Assembly (NCBI GenBank): GCA_016715465.1
Contig: JADKAA010000024.1
Location: 1,116,001 to 1,180,000 of the forward strand
DNA: 64,000 bases
From: Saprospiraceae bacterium
GTDB taxonomy: Bacteria > Bacteroidota > Bacteroidia > Chitinophagales > Saprospiraceae
Direction: 5' to 3'
Under the pieces are notes generated by a model, which saw only the letters and a program-made list of their open reading frames with translations, ran no database searches and had not been told where the DNA came from. Shown here piece after piece: positions 26,868 to 35,928 of the stretch. A program made the translations under genes and the position numbers. Position 1 is the first letter of the stretch; each line of letters begins with the position of its first letter.

Positions 26868-29267
26868 ATGGCAACAAACAAAGTAGAGGTAAAACTACTG
26901 TGCAAACATTGCAGTGATCCCATACCGGGGGCTCCTTTTACGTATAAGGAGGAAGTCTTCTGCTGTATGGGATGTAAGACGGTTTACGAAGTACTCGACC
27001 AAAACAACCTTTGCGATTATTATGACCTGGCGGATCAGCCGGGCTTTTCTTTGAGATCCAAAACAAAGGAACAGTATGAATACCTGGACGAGCAAATCAT
27101 CATTGACCGTCTGGTTTCTCCGATCTCACCTTCACTGGCTCTGGTCATCCTTACCCTGCCTCAAATTCACTGTTCTTCCTGTGTATGGCTGCTTGAAAAG
27201 CTATATAAATTTCACGAGGGCATTTTTTCTTCAAAGGTTGATTTTATGCGTAAGGAAGTGGAGATTCGTTACAACCCCTCCTCCGTAAGTCTCAGGCGCA
27301 TTGTAGAAACCCTGGATATGCTGGGTTACAAACCACAAATAGACATAGAACAAAAACAAGATCGCAGCCACGATGAAAAGCTCAAGATTAAAATCGGCGT
27401 GGCCGGCTTTTCTTTTGGAAACATCATGTTGTTTAGTTTTCCCGAATACCTGGGTCTTGAAGATGCTTATTTCAAGTTATGGTTCGGCTACCTCAATCTG
27501 GCCCTGAGTTTGCCGGTTGTCTTTTATGCGGGCAGCGACTATCTGGTGCAAGCCTGGTATAGTCTGAAATTCAAGACTTACAACATCAATATTCCGCTTG
27601 CACTGGGCATTGTAGTTATGTTACTTACCAGTATTTACCAGGTAACCACAGGAACAGGAGCCGGTTATATAGACAGCCTTTCAGGACTGGTGTTCTTTTT
27701 ACTGATAGGCAAGTGGTACCAGCAGCGCAGTTACCATTACCTCTCCTTTGAGCGGGACTACCGTTCCTATTTCCCCATTTCCACCACCCGTTTCCAAAAT
27801 GGCCAAATGGCAGAGGTGAGCATTGAAAATATAAACGAGGGCGACGAATTGCTCATTAAAAACAACCAGATAATCCCGGTAGACGGCATCCTGGTTTCTG
27901 ACAATACCAGTATTGATTATAGTTTTGTCACGGGTGAGGAAAATGCCATCGTAGTGCTGCAGGGTGAAAAAATATTTGCCGGAGGCAAACTCAGGGATCG
28001 AAGCATGACCATGGTTGCCTCCCGAAAAGTAAAGAACAGTTACCTGGTGAGTTTGTGGAACGATGCGGCATTTCACCGGAACGAAGATGTGTACCAGACA
28101 CTCACCGATCGGCTCAGCCGGTACTTTACCCTGGCCATTTTGTTGGTTGCCCTGGCAGGATTTGTGCACTGGGTGCCTGCTTCATTTGACAAAGCCATAA
28201 AAGCTTTTACCTCGGTCTTGATTGTAGCCTGCCCTTGTGCCATAGCCCTCACCGGTCCATTTTTATATGGCAATATGCTTAGGCTTTTGTCCAGAAGAGG
28301 CATCTTTTTGCGCAACAGTCAGGTCATAGACAAAGCCGCGGGCATTCGACACCTGGTTTTTGATAAAACAGGCACCGTCACCACCCAGCTGGAAAAGGAG
28401 CTTTATTACCATGGCAAGGTATTTACAGATGAAGAACGGCGTATGGTGCACGCCCTGGCTTTTCAGTCGGTGCATCCGCTGAGTATGGCCATTGAAAAGA
28501 CATTGAGGGATTCCATTATAGAAGAAGTAAGTAATTTTTATGAGGTGGACGGCAAAGGGGTTTCGTGTATTTGCCGGGGTCATCTCGTAAAGATGGGTTC
28601 TGCTGCTTTTTTGGGTTTGCCCTTGGACACCAGTCAGGAAACCCGGGTGCAGATTGCCATAGACAACAAGGTATTGGGTTATTTTGTATTTAGAAACCAG
28701 TACCGTGATGGATTTGCCAAAGTAGTGACAGACCTGAGGTCATCGGGTATGGGTGTCAGCCTGTTATCCGGCGACAATGACAAAGAAAGACAGCGCCTGG
28801 AAATTTTACTGGGCAGTGAGGTGGAAATGAGGTTCAACCACGATCCCCACCAAAAAATGCACTACATCCAAAGCTTACAACAAAAAAACAAGGTTGCCAT
28901 GGTTGGGGACGGGCTCAATGACTCAGGTGCCTTGAAACAAAGCGATTTGGGCATTGTGGTCACCGAGGGAACCAATAACTTTACTCCCGCCAGTGACATC
29001 ATCTTTAAGGCCGAACAATTTTCTGACCTGGCATCGTTTTTCCAGCTGAGCCGGAATGCCCACCTGCTCATAGGTGGCGCCTATCTCATTGCGGTCTTAT
29101 ATAATGTCATAGGCCTGAATTACGCCATCCGGGCGGAACTTTCCCCTGTGGTCGCTGCCATCCTCATGCCGCTAAGTTCACTTACCATCGTAGGATATAC
29201 GGTACTGAGCTCAGGTATCTTAGTAAGGAGGATGCTTGGTGGGATGACCAAAATCATCAAAAATTGA
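26868..29267 (+). CDS. ccoI: Copper-transporting P1B-type ATPase for cbb3 oxidase assembly (CcoI)
   Basis: 799 residues from the ATG at 26868 (an in-frame TTG lies three codons upstream). The N-terminus has a Cys-rich domain (CKHCSDPI, FCCMGCKTVYEVL) and an HMA domain with HCSSCVWL. Membrane helices follow, with the ion-binding ACPCAIALTG motif, the phosphorylation loop FDKTGTVTTQ, a HP-type loop (QSVHPLSMAIE) and the hinge VGDGLNDSGALKQSD. All residues needed for P-type ATPase function are present. CcoI/FixI exports copper for insertion into cbb3 cytochrome c oxidase, and the Cys-rich N-terminus with HMA is typical of the Bacteroidota form. It is separately promoted but lies directly before the ccoS-NOQP genes. 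Confidence 0.9.
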   Translation: MATNKVEVKLLCKHCSDPIPGAPFTYKEEVFCCMGCKTVYEVLDQNNLCDYYDLADQPGFSLRSKTKEQYEYLDEQIIIDRLVSPISPSLALVILTLPQIHCSSCVWLLEKLYKFHEGIFSSKVDFMRKEVEIRYNPSSVSLRRIVETLDMLGYKPQIDIEQKQDRSHDEKLKIKIGVAGFSFGNIMLFSFPEYLGLEDAYFKLWFGYLNLALSLPVVFYAGSDYLVQAWYSLKFKTYNINIPLALGIVVMLLTSIYQVTTGTGAGYIDSLSGLVFFLLIGKWYQQRSYHYLSFERDYRSYFPISTTRFQNGQMAEVSIENINEGDELLIKNNQIIPVDGILVSDNTSIDYSFVTGEENAIVVLQGEKIFAGGKLRDRSMTMVASRKVKNSYLVSLWNDAAFHRNEDVYQTLTDRLSRYFTLAILLVALAGFVHWVPASFDKAIKAFTSVLIVACPCAIALTGPFLYGNMLRLLSRRGIFLRNSQVIDKAAGIRHLVFDKTGTVTTQLEKELYYHGKVFTDEERRMVHALAFQSVHPLSMAIEKTLRDSIIEEVSNFYEVDGKGVSCICRGHLVKMGSAAFLGLPLDTSQETRVQIAIDNKVLGYFVFRNQYRDGFAKVVTDLRSSGMGVSLLSGDNDKERQRLEILLGSEVEMRFNHDPHQKMHYIQSLQQKNKVAMVGDGLNDSGALKQSDLGIVVTEGTNNFTPASDIIFKAEQFSDLASFFQLSRNAHLLIGGAYLIAVLYNVIGLNYAIRAELSPVVAAILMPLSSLTIVGYTVLSSGILVRRMLGGMTKIIKN

Positions 29268-29287
29268 TTACGATCAACTTTTTACAT

Positions 29288-29331
29288 GACGGGTGTCATA
29301 AATCTCAAAAAGGACGAATGGTAGTTTTACG
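29288..29331 (+). promoter_or_regulatory. cco operon promoter with ATGAC-N4-GTCAT operator
   Basis: A dyad ATGAC-GGGT-GTCAT lies at 29288-29301 and a TAGTTTTA box (7 of 8 to TAnnTTTG) at 29324-29331. The centre-to-centre distance is 33 bp, exactly as upstream of ccoI. The ccoS start is at 29350. This suggests that the same regulator acts at both. Confidence 0.6.
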
Positions 29332-29349
29332 CCATATTAAAAGGGATAA

Positions 29350-29514
29350 ATGAAGATTATTTTTTTACTAATTGGCTTAAGCCTCTTGTTGGCCATAGGA
29401 TTTCTGATATCCTTTCTATGGGCAGTTAAGTCAGGACAGTATAAAGATGATTACACACCTTCGATGCGCATCCTGCATGATGAAAAAAAATCCACTAATA
29501 AAAAACAAAACTAA
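29350..29514 (+). CDS. ccoS: cbb3 oxidase maturation protein CcoS
   Basis: 54 residues: a single membrane helix (IIFLLIGLSLLLAIGFLISF) followed by WAVKSGQYKDDYTPSMRIL, the conserved W-x-x-x-SGQYDD segment of CcoS. CcoS is needed to insert cofactors (heme/copper) into cbb3 oxidase. It is short, lies between ccoI and ccoNO, ends 5 bp before ccoNO, and shares its strand, as expected. It is the first gene after the operator at 29288. Confidence 0.85.
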   Translation: MKIIFLLIGLSLLLAIGFLISFLWAVKSGQYKDDYTPSMRILHDEKKSTNKKQN

Positions 29515-29519
29515 AGCAT

Positions 29520-31640
29520 ATGACTTTACCGGAAAGATTTTATTATGACAATAAAATTGTAAAACAGTTTGCCTACGCGACGGCCATTTGGGGCATAGTG
29601 GGTATGACGGTAGGATTGTGGGTAGCATTGCAGCTGGCATTTCCTTCATTGAATTTTTCCATCGCAGAACTGACGTACGGAAGACTCAGGCCATTGCATA
29701 CCAATGCGGTCATTTTTGCTTTTGTGGGAAATGGGATTTACATGGGTGTTTATTACTCCCTCCAGCGATTGGTAAAAGCCAGAATGTTCTCAGACCTGCT
29801 TTCTAAGATTCATTTCTGGGGCTGGCAGCTCATCATTGTTGCGGCTGCACTTTCCCTTCCATTGGGATTTACCTCCGGTAAAGAGTATGCCGAACTCGAA
29901 TGGCCCATCGACATTGCCATCACACTGGTTTGGGTGGTCTTTGGCATCAACATGTTTGGTACAATCATCAAACGAAGAGAACGCCACCTCTATGTAGCCA
30001 TCTGGTTTTATATTGCTACCTGGGTGACCATTGCCATGTTGCATATTGTCAACAGCATGGAACTTCCGGTAAATCTGTTTAAATCTTACTCTGCTTTTGC
30101 AGGTGTTCAGGATGCCTTGGTTCAGTGGTGGTACGGGCATAATGCAGTAGCATTTTTCCTGACAACACCCTACCTGGGTCTGATGTACTACTTCCTGCCC
30201 AAGGCAGCGAATAGGCCGGTTTTCTCTTACAGGCTTTCCATCATTCACTTTTGGGCGTTGATTTTCATTTATATCTGGGCGGGGCCTCACCACCTTTTAT
30301 ATACGGCACTTCCCGACTGGGCCCAGTCACTGGGCATGGTATTTTCCCTTATGCTGATTGCACCATCCTGGGGCGGTATGCTCAACGGTCTGCTTACCCT
30401 CAGGGGAGCTTGGGATAAAGTAAGGGAAGACCCCGTGCTTAAATTTATGGTTGCCGCTGTGACTGCCTATGGTATGTCCACTTTTGAAGGCCCGATGCTT
30501 TCCATCAAGAGTGTCAATGCCATCAGCCACTATACCGATTGGACCGTAGCCCACGTGCACATTGGCACTCTGGGTTGGAACGGTATGCTTACTTTTGGTG
30601 TGTTGTACTGGTTGATTCCTGTGCTGTTCCGGACAAAAATTTATTCTGTAAAACTGGCCAACTGGCATTTCTGGATTGGCACCCTGGGCATCATTTTCTA
30701 CGCCGTGCCCTTGTACTGGGCAGGATGGACACAGTCCCTGATGTGGAAAGAATTCACCCCGGATGGCTTCCTGAGGTATGGCAACTTCCTGGAAACCGTA
30801 ACCCAGCTATTCCCAATGTACTTAACGAGGGCAATTGGAGGAAGTATTTACCTCATTGGCGTCTTTATCATGGTTTACAATCTTTATAAGACGGTCAAAC
30901 AGGGCGATTTTGAAGCCAACGAAGCGGCAGAAGCACCACCCATGGAACCATTGGTAGTACACAAAGGAGAACACTGGCACCGTTGGATTGAGCGCAAGCC
31001 CGTTCAAATGCTTGTCTTGTCACTGGTAGCCGTAGCAATAGGAGGTTTGATCGAAATTTTACCAATGGCCATGATCGACTCCAATGTACCTAAAATCTCT
31101 TCTGTACAGCCTTATACACCTTTGGAACTTGAAGGACGAGACATATACATAAGGGAAGGATGTTACAATTGCCACTCCCAAATGGTAAGGCCGTTCAGGG
31201 ATGAAACAGAAAGATATGGCGAATACTCAAAATCTGGTGAATTTATATACGATCACCCATTTCAGTGGGGATCCAAACGCACCGGTCCAGACATTCACAG
31301 GGTAGGTGGCAAATATCCGGATAGCTGGCACTTTAACCACATGATAGAACCGGTATCCATTAGTCCGGGTTCCATCATGCCACCTTATCCATGGCTGGCA
31401 AAAGACGATTTGGATACCAAATATACCGGAGCCAAAATATCTGTAATGCGTACTTTGGGTGTGCCATATCCATCAGGTTATGAAAAAATCGCCGTGGAAG
31501 ATCTTAAAAAACAGGCCAAGCTGATCGCTGCCAGCCTGAAAAAAGACAACATAGATGTACAAGGTATGGAGAACAAAGAAATGATAGCCATGATTGCTTA
31601 TTTGCAGCGATTAGGTACAGACATAAAATTGAAAAAATAA
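29520..31640 (+). CDS. ccoNO: Fused cbb3-type cytochrome c oxidase subunits I/II (CcoN-CcoO)
   Basis: 706 residues. Residues about 15-470 are the CcoN heme-copper oxidase core with some 12 membrane helices. Expected ligand motifs are LRPLHTNAVIF, WWYGHNAVAFFLTTPYLGL, GPHHLLYTALPDW and DWTVAHVHIGTLGWNG. After a linker (about 480-500) and one more helix, the CcoO part carries the heme c site C548-YN-CH552 (GCYNCHSQMVRPFRDE), then WGSKRTGPDIHRVGGKYPD and the axial-ligand region SIMPPYPWL. The N/O fusion is the usual Bacteroidota form. The enzyme reduces O2 with electrons from cytochrome c and pumps protons, and its high oxygen affinity suits micro-oxic life. It is preceded by ccoS and followed by ccoQ and ccoP. 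Confidence 0.95.
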   Translation: MTLPERFYYDNKIVKQFAYATAIWGIVGMTVGLWVALQLAFPSLNFSIAELTYGRLRPLHTNAVIFAFVGNGIYMGVYYSLQRLVKARMFSDLLSKIHFWGWQLIIVAAALSLPLGFTSGKEYAELEWPIDIAITLVWVVFGINMFGTIIKRRERHLYVAIWFYIATWVTIAMLHIVNSMELPVNLFKSYSAFAGVQDALVQWWYGHNAVAFFLTTPYLGLMYYFLPKAANRPVFSYRLSIIHFWALIFIYIWAGPHHLLYTALPDWAQSLGMVFSLMLIAPSWGGMLNGLLTLRGAWDKVREDPVLKFMVAAVTAYGMSTFEGPMLSIKSVNAISHYTDWTVAHVHIGTLGWNGMLTFGVLYWLIPVLFRTKIYSVKLANWHFWIGTLGIIFYAVPLYWAGWTQSLMWKEFTPDGFLRYGNFLETVTQLFPMYLTRAIGGSIYLIGVFIMVYNLYKTVKQGDFEANEAAEAPPMEPLVVHKGEHWHRWIERKPVQMLVLSLVAVAIGGLIEILPMAMIDSNVPKISSVQPYTPLELEGRDIYIREGCYNCHSQMVRPFRDETERYGEYSKSGEFIYDHPFQWGSKRTGPDIHRVGGKYPDSWHFNHMIEPVSISPGSIMPPYPWLAKDDLDTKYTGAKISVMRTLGVPYPSGYEKIAVEDLKKQAKLIAASLKKDNIDVQGMENKEMIAMIAYLQRLGTDIKLKK

Positions 31641-31665
31641 TCTTTTAAGACTGAAAATTAGCATC

Positions 31666-31851
31666 ATGTTTAAGCATCTGTTATCAACATCGGCCGGAGA
31701 AATCAACTGGATGGCATTGTTTGCCTTAGTGACGTTTTTCATCATCTTTTCTGTGGTATTATTCCAGGTTTTCTTTGCAAAAAAGGAACATGTAAATTAC
31801 ATGTCGAAGCTGCCTTTGGGAGATGATCACATTCAAAATTCAAAACAATAA
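31666..31851 (+). CDS. ccoQ: cbb3 oxidase subunit CcoQ-like protein
   Basis: 61 residues: one central membrane helix (NWMALFALVTFFIIFSVVLF) and a short charged C-terminus (FFAKKEHVNYMSKLPLGDD). Both position (between ccoNO and ccoP) and shape match CcoQ/FixQ, which stabilises the cbb3 complex. There are no metal-binding residues, as is normal. It begins 25 bp after ccoNO and ends 4 bp before ccoP. Confidence 0.8.
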   Translation: MFKHLLSTSAGEINWMALFALVTFFIIFSVVLFQVFFAKKEHVNYMSKLPLGDDHIQNSKQ

Positions 31852-31855
31852 AACC

Positions 31856-32818
31856 ATGATTAACAAATATAACACCACCATAGGGATTTTATTTTTTGGT
31901 GTCCTTACCATGCATGGGCAGGATGCTTCAACACCAGCGCCGTCAGCCGCTGGAGGCGGAGGCATGTTATCCTGGGCATTCAACAACATTTTTTTAGTGT
32001 TGACTGCCTTAATTGTGATCCTTGCTCTGGCCACATTGTACCGGGTAATGGACATGTTGATGGACCTCCAAAGGGTTAGATTCATCCAGGAGCATGGTGT
32101 AGAGGCAGCCAAAGAAGCCAATATGTTACTCAGGGAACCATTATGGAGACGTGTTTACAGAGCCTTGACCAAGGTGACCCCCATCGAGCGGGAACAAGAC
32201 ATTGACCTGGGGCATAATTATGACGGCATCAGGGAACTGGACAACAGCCTTCCCCCCTGGTGGGTTTGGATGTTCTATGTCACCATCCTGTTTTCTGGCG
32301 TTTACCTGTGGTGGTACCACTGGTCTTCCAACGGAGCAGATCAGATTAAAGAGTACGAGGTGGCCATGGAAGAAGGCCAGAAAGTTAAAGACGCTTACCT
32401 TGCCAAGATGGCCGATGCCATCAATGAAAATAATGTGACCAGCCTATCGGCAGCAGCTGACCTCGATGCTGGAAAAGAAGTGTTTAAAACTTACTGCGTT
32501 GCCTGTCACCTCGAAACTGGCGGTGGAAGTGTAGGACCAAACCTCACAGATGACTACTGGATCCATGGGGGGGGGGTAAAAAATATTTTCAAGACCATAA
32601 AATACGGTGTGCCTGAAAAGGGCATGATATCATGGAAAGATCAGCTGAGGCCTTCTGAGATACAAAAAGTAAGCAGTTATATCCTTACATTGTATGGAAC
32701 AAAACCTGCAGGGGGCAAAGAACCACAAGGTGCCATTTGGAAGGAGGGTGATGCTGCAAGTCCGGGTGCTGCTGCAGATCCGGCAGCAACGCCAGTGAAT
32801 AATAATACGACAAAGTAA
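31856..32818 (+). CDS. ccoP: cbb3 oxidase diheme-type subunit CcoP, single-heme form
   Basis: 320 residues from the ATG at 31856. An N-terminal signal-like helix and two further helices (about 40-65 and 135-155; the PPWWVWMFYVTILFSGVYLWWY segment is conserved) anchor a C-terminal cytochrome c domain with one heme site (C214-VA-CH218), GPNLTDDYWIHGGG and the methionine ligand region KGMISWKDQL. Only one CxxCH is present, whereas proteobacterial CcoP has two; this shorter form is common in Bacteroidota. A run of ten G at 32567-32576 encodes the conserved Gly-Gly-Gly and is a slippage-prone site. A P/A-rich tail ends the protein. Confidence 0.9.
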   Translation: MINKYNTTIGILFFGVLTMHGQDASTPAPSAAGGGGMLSWAFNNIFLVLTALIVILALATLYRVMDMLMDLQRVRFIQEHGVEAAKEANMLLREPLWRRVYRALTKVTPIEREQDIDLGHNYDGIRELDNSLPPWWVWMFYVTILFSGVYLWWYHWSSNGADQIKEYEVAMEEGQKVKDAYLAKMADAINENNVTSLSAAADLDAGKEVFKTYCVACHLETGGGSVGPNLTDDYWIHGGGVKNIFKTIKYGVPEKGMISWKDQLRPSEIQKVSSYILTLYGTKPAGGKEPQGAIWKEGDAASPGAAADPAATPVNNNTTK

Positions 32819-32964
32819 ATAAACATCAAACATAAGTTAATTGGTTTTTCATTGTGTAACCCTGGTTTCACGCTGTTTGAAGCTTATTCATTAACTTTAA
32901 TTTCGCTAGTGACCGAACTTTTGAATCGGAGGGCATAGGGATTAACTAAATGGCACCACTTTAG

Positions 32965-34404
32965 ATGACAACTGAGAGAGAGACAGCTGAAGATTTTATT
33001 TATGCAACAGAGGAATTCAGAGATTCTATTGCCACGGTTACGAAAGAGGGAAAACGCATTTGGATTTACCCTAAGAAGCCTTCAGGTCGATTTTTCAACT
33101 ACAGAAAATTAGTCAGTTACATCCTTATCATTTTACTGGTCGGGATGCCGTTTATCAAAGTAAATGGTATTCCTTTCATGATGTTCAATGTGCTTGAAAG
33201 GAAATTTGTACTATTTAGCATCGTTTTTCATCCACAGGATTTCCATTTGTTTTTATTTACCATGCTTACCTTATTGGTATTTATCATTTTGTTTACAGTG
33301 ATTTATGGGCGAATTTTCTGTGGATGGATCTGCCCACAGACCATTTTTATGGAAATGGTTTACCGCCGGATTGAATATTTTATTGAAGGAGACTGGAATG
33401 CCCAACGCAAGCTCAATGAATCGCCATGGGATGCCGGGAAGATGATTAAAAAGGCCGCCAAACATTTTATCTTTTTTGGAATAGCCGTCCTTATATCCAA
33501 TGTTTTTTTGAGTTATATAATAGGATATGACGCGGTTTTCAAGATTGCTTCTGAACCCATAGCCATGCATTTGGGTGGCTTCATTGCGCTTATCGTTTTT
33601 TCCTATTTGTTTTACGGTGTTTTCGCTTTTATGCGGGAGCAGGTCTGTACCACCATTTGTCCTTATGGCCGCCTTCAGGGCGTCATGCTCGATAAAAATT
33701 CAGTGGTCATCAGTTATGACTGGAAAAGAGGAGAACCGAGGGGAAAAATCAAAAAGGGACTCAATACAGAAGGACAACAAAATTCACCTATACTTGGTGA
33801 CTGTGTGGATTGTGGTCTTTGTATTAAAGTTTGTCCAACGGGTATCGATATCCGCAATGGGACACAGCTCGAATGTGTCAACTGCACCGCCTGTATCGAT
33901 GCATGCGATGAAGTAATGCTCAAAACCCATCGCCCCGCCGGGTTGATTCGATATGACAGTCATAATGGCATTGCAACTGGTGTGAGGAATATTTTTACAG
34001 CCAGGACAATTGCTTATTCGGTCGTACTTGTGGCACTTGTTTCCATTAACTTTGTACTTTTGGGTAATAGGGCTGCCGTGGAAGCCATAATCCTCCATAC
34101 ACCGGGCACTTTATTTCAGAAATCTGAGGATGACATAATCAGTAACCTCTACAACTATGAATTGGTGAATAAAACCGGAGAAATACAACACATTACCCTT
34201 TCTACAAGCCACCCGCAAACCACCATTGAGCTTGTCGGCCGGCAGGAGCTCATCATTCCCAAGGATTCCACACTTTCCGGCTCACTCTTCATCCGCATCC
34301 CAAACAGCGCATTAAAAGAACGAAAAACAGAACTCCGTATCCTGGTTAAAAGCAATAAGGAAGAAGAAATTACAGAAACTACATTTTTAGGACCATTCAA
34401 ATAG
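32965..34404 (+). CDS. ccoG: Cytochrome c oxidase accessory protein CcoG (FixG/RdxA)
   Basis: 479 residues. There are five predicted membrane helices (about 50-70, 95-115, 170-190, 205-225 and 355-375). The polyferredoxin part contains CGWICPQTIFMEMVYRR and CTTICPYGRLQG, then two 4Fe-4S motifs (CVDCGLCIKVCPTG and CVNCTACIDAC), and an Ig-like C-terminal domain with a TTIELVGRQEL segment. CcoG reduces copper(II) for assembly of the cbb3 active site. The start is taken at the ATG at 32965. ccoH follows 5 bp after its stop. Confidence 0.9.
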   Translation: MTTERETAEDFIYATEEFRDSIATVTKEGKRIWIYPKKPSGRFFNYRKLVSYILIILLVGMPFIKVNGIPFMMFNVLERKFVLFSIVFHPQDFHLFLFTMLTLLVFIILFTVIYGRIFCGWICPQTIFMEMVYRRIEYFIEGDWNAQRKLNESPWDAGKMIKKAAKHFIFFGIAVLISNVFLSYIIGYDAVFKIASEPIAMHLGGFIALIVFSYLFYGVFAFMREQVCTTICPYGRLQGVMLDKNSVVISYDWKRGEPRGKIKKGLNTEGQQNSPILGDCVDCGLCIKVCPTGIDIRNGTQLECVNCTACIDACDEVMLKTHRPAGLIRYDSHNGIATGVRNIFTARTIAYSVVLVALVSINFVLLGNRAAVEAIILHTPGTLFQKSEDDIISNLYNYELVNKTGEIQHITLSTSHPQTTIELVGRQELIIPKDSTLSGSLFIRIPNSALKERKTELRILVKSNKEEEITETTFLGPFK

Positions 34405-34409
34405 TATTT

Positions 34410-34844
34410 ATGAAATTTAACTGGGGCCATGGCATAGCCATCTTTTTTACTTTTTTTGTATGCGCCACCATCTTTCAGGTGATAAAGTCGAGGGAATACG
34501 ACCATACTCTGGTCAAAGAAGACTATTATATTGACGATATCCAATTGGACGAACTGATGGTAAAAAAGGAAAATGCCATTGCCCTGTCAGGTCTAGCCAT
34601 CTCCCAAAATGACCAGGAAGGTACGGTTACTTTTACCATTCCGCATACCGGCAGGGTGCAGGGAAATGTCCTTTTTTCCAGTCCGGTTGACAAAAGACAA
34701 GACCGCGCTTTTCCCATCGTACTCAGTGGAGATCAGATGGCCATCAGCATTCGTGACCTGAGGAAAGGCATGTGGAACATACAGATGGATTGGAAAGATG
34801 ACGTTAAGTCCTATGTATATGGTGAAAAAATAATCCTCCCATAA
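34410..34844 (+). CDS. ccoH: cbb3 oxidase assembly protein CcoH (FixH)
   Basis: 144 residues: an N-terminal membrane helix (GIAIFFTFFVCATIFQVI), the EYDHTLVKEDYYIDDIQLDE segment typical of FixH, and a periplasmic beta-rich domain ending in WNIQMDWKDDVKSYVYGEKI. FixH/CcoH acts late in cbb3 assembly and interacts with CcoNOP. It is tightly packed: ccoG ends 5 bp upstream and the TauE/SafE-like gene starts 1 bp downstream. Confidence 0.85.
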   Translation: MKFNWGHGIAIFFTFFVCATIFQVIKSREYDHTLVKEDYYIDDIQLDELMVKKENAIALSGLAISQNDQEGTVTFTIPHTGRVQGNVLFSSPVDKRQDRAFPIVLSGDQMAISIRDLRKGMWNIQMDWKDDVKSYVYGEKIILP

Positions 34845-34845
34845 T

Positions 34846-35538
34846 ATGGCTTTCACACTGCTTATACTTGGACTGGCCGGAAGCCTTCATTGTATGGGTA
34901 TGTGTGGGCCGCTGTGTTTGATCGCACCGGTAGATAAATCTTCCAGGAATGCCGTCTTATTGGATACCGGCCTGTATCACGCAGGAAGAATTTTTATTTA
35001 CATGTTGCTTGGTGGCATCATTGGATCCATAGGTCATCTGTTTGCCATAAGTAAAGTTCAGGTGTGGCTTTCTGTGCTTTTGGGTATCTTACTTATGCTG
35101 TGGGGTCTTAGTTATTATTTCGGATCATTTCAGCAACGCTTTTTGGATAAGCTGGATGTGAACCGGTATTTCAAAAAGATTTACAATCGATTCCTTCAAA
35201 AATCTTCCAGAAAAAACGTCATCCTGCTCGGCATGGCAAACGGCATCCTGCCCTGTGGCCTGGTTTATTCCGCGATGGCCATGGCTTTTATGGATGGGTC
35301 GATACCTATGGGCGCTATCTATATGCTGCTCTTTGGTTTGGCCACACTGCCACTTCTGCTTGTTTTTCAACTAGGACTTGGCAGCAGACAGTCTTTTATG
35401 TGGTTGAAAAGACAAAATTTAACCCCCGTTCTTTTTGTAATTTCAGGTGTATTTGTCACCTACAAATCCCTGTCCATTCTGGTGCCACGCGATGCCAGTC
35501 TGTGGAGCTCCATCGTGGATCCCATCCTGTGCCATTAA
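34846..35538 (+). CDS. Sulfite exporter TauE/SafE-like membrane protein linked to cbb3 assembly
   Basis: 230 residues, with about six membrane helices. The SLHCMGMCGPLCLIAP motif near the start and a second ANGILPCGLVYSAM motif are the hallmarks of the DsbD_2 / cytochrome-biogenesis transmembrane group. In Bacteroidota this gene regularly follows ccoH, and it is thought to help supply copper or reductant to the oxidase; the exact reaction is unproven. It is the last gene of the tightly spaced ccoG-ccoH unit. Confidence 0.85.
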   Translation: MAFTLLILGLAGSLHCMGMCGPLCLIAPVDKSSRNAVLLDTGLYHAGRIFIYMLLGGIIGSIGHLFAISKVQVWLSVLLGILLMLWGLSYYFGSFQQRFLDKLDVNRYFKKIYNRFLQKSSRKNVILLGMANGILPCGLVYSAMAMAFMDGSIPMGAIYMLLFGLATLPLLLVFQLGLGSRQSFMWLKRQNLTPVLFVISGVFVTYKSLSILVPRDASLWSSIVDPILCH

Positions 35539-35630
35539 AGACGGATCATCAATAAATCAATACACCCGCTGAGCAGCGTCATTTCCTGGAGGTATAATAT
35601 TCCGTATATTTACGCAATTAATGATTAAAT

Positions 35631-35801
35631 ATGAATCAGCATTCAGACACATCTGTAGTTGACCATATCGGCGATTCAACTGCTGCAGCGGGGAAATCCA
35701 AAAAATGGCTATGTATTTGTGTGCGCTGTCAATGCAAAAAACAGAAAAACATCCAAGTGACATCGACAAAGAAGTTGCCGAAATTCATGGGGATGTCATA
35801 A
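35631..35801 (+). CDS. Possible small ORF, unknown
   Basis: 56 residues starting MNQHSDTSVVDHIGDSTAAAGK, after a TATATTTA box. The A6 run at 35700-35705 may hide a one-base indel: adding one A shifts into a frame that reads MAMYLCALSMQKTEKHPSD and continues IDKEVAEIHGD to a stop at 35812. That version looks more like protein than the KKWLCICVRCQCKK reading. No family was recognised. Treat as uncertain. Confidence 0.3.
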   Translation: MNQHSDTSVVDHIGDSTAAAGKSKKWLCICVRCQCKKQKNIQVTSTKKLPKFMGMS

Positions 35802-35848
35802 TTCACCAATAGGTTTTCATTTCAATAAATATACATTCTCTGATTGTC

Positions 35849-35889
35849 AGCAGTAAAAGAACGACAGCGTCTCCTTTACTGCTTTTTTT
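35849..35889 (+). terminator. Probable terminator hairpin
   Basis: agcagtaaa (35849-35857) pairs with tttactgct (35875-35883), with a 17-base loop, followed by a T run. It lies after the cco region and the small ORF, so it may end either transcript. Confidence 0.6.
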
Positions 35890-35928
35890 ATTTCTAGTTG
35901 CAATTGAGAAGGATACCTTCAAAAAAAA

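Noticed and set aside
30327..30668. Minus-strand ORFs within ccoNO
   Set aside because: They are antisense shadows of a highly conserved oxidase gene.
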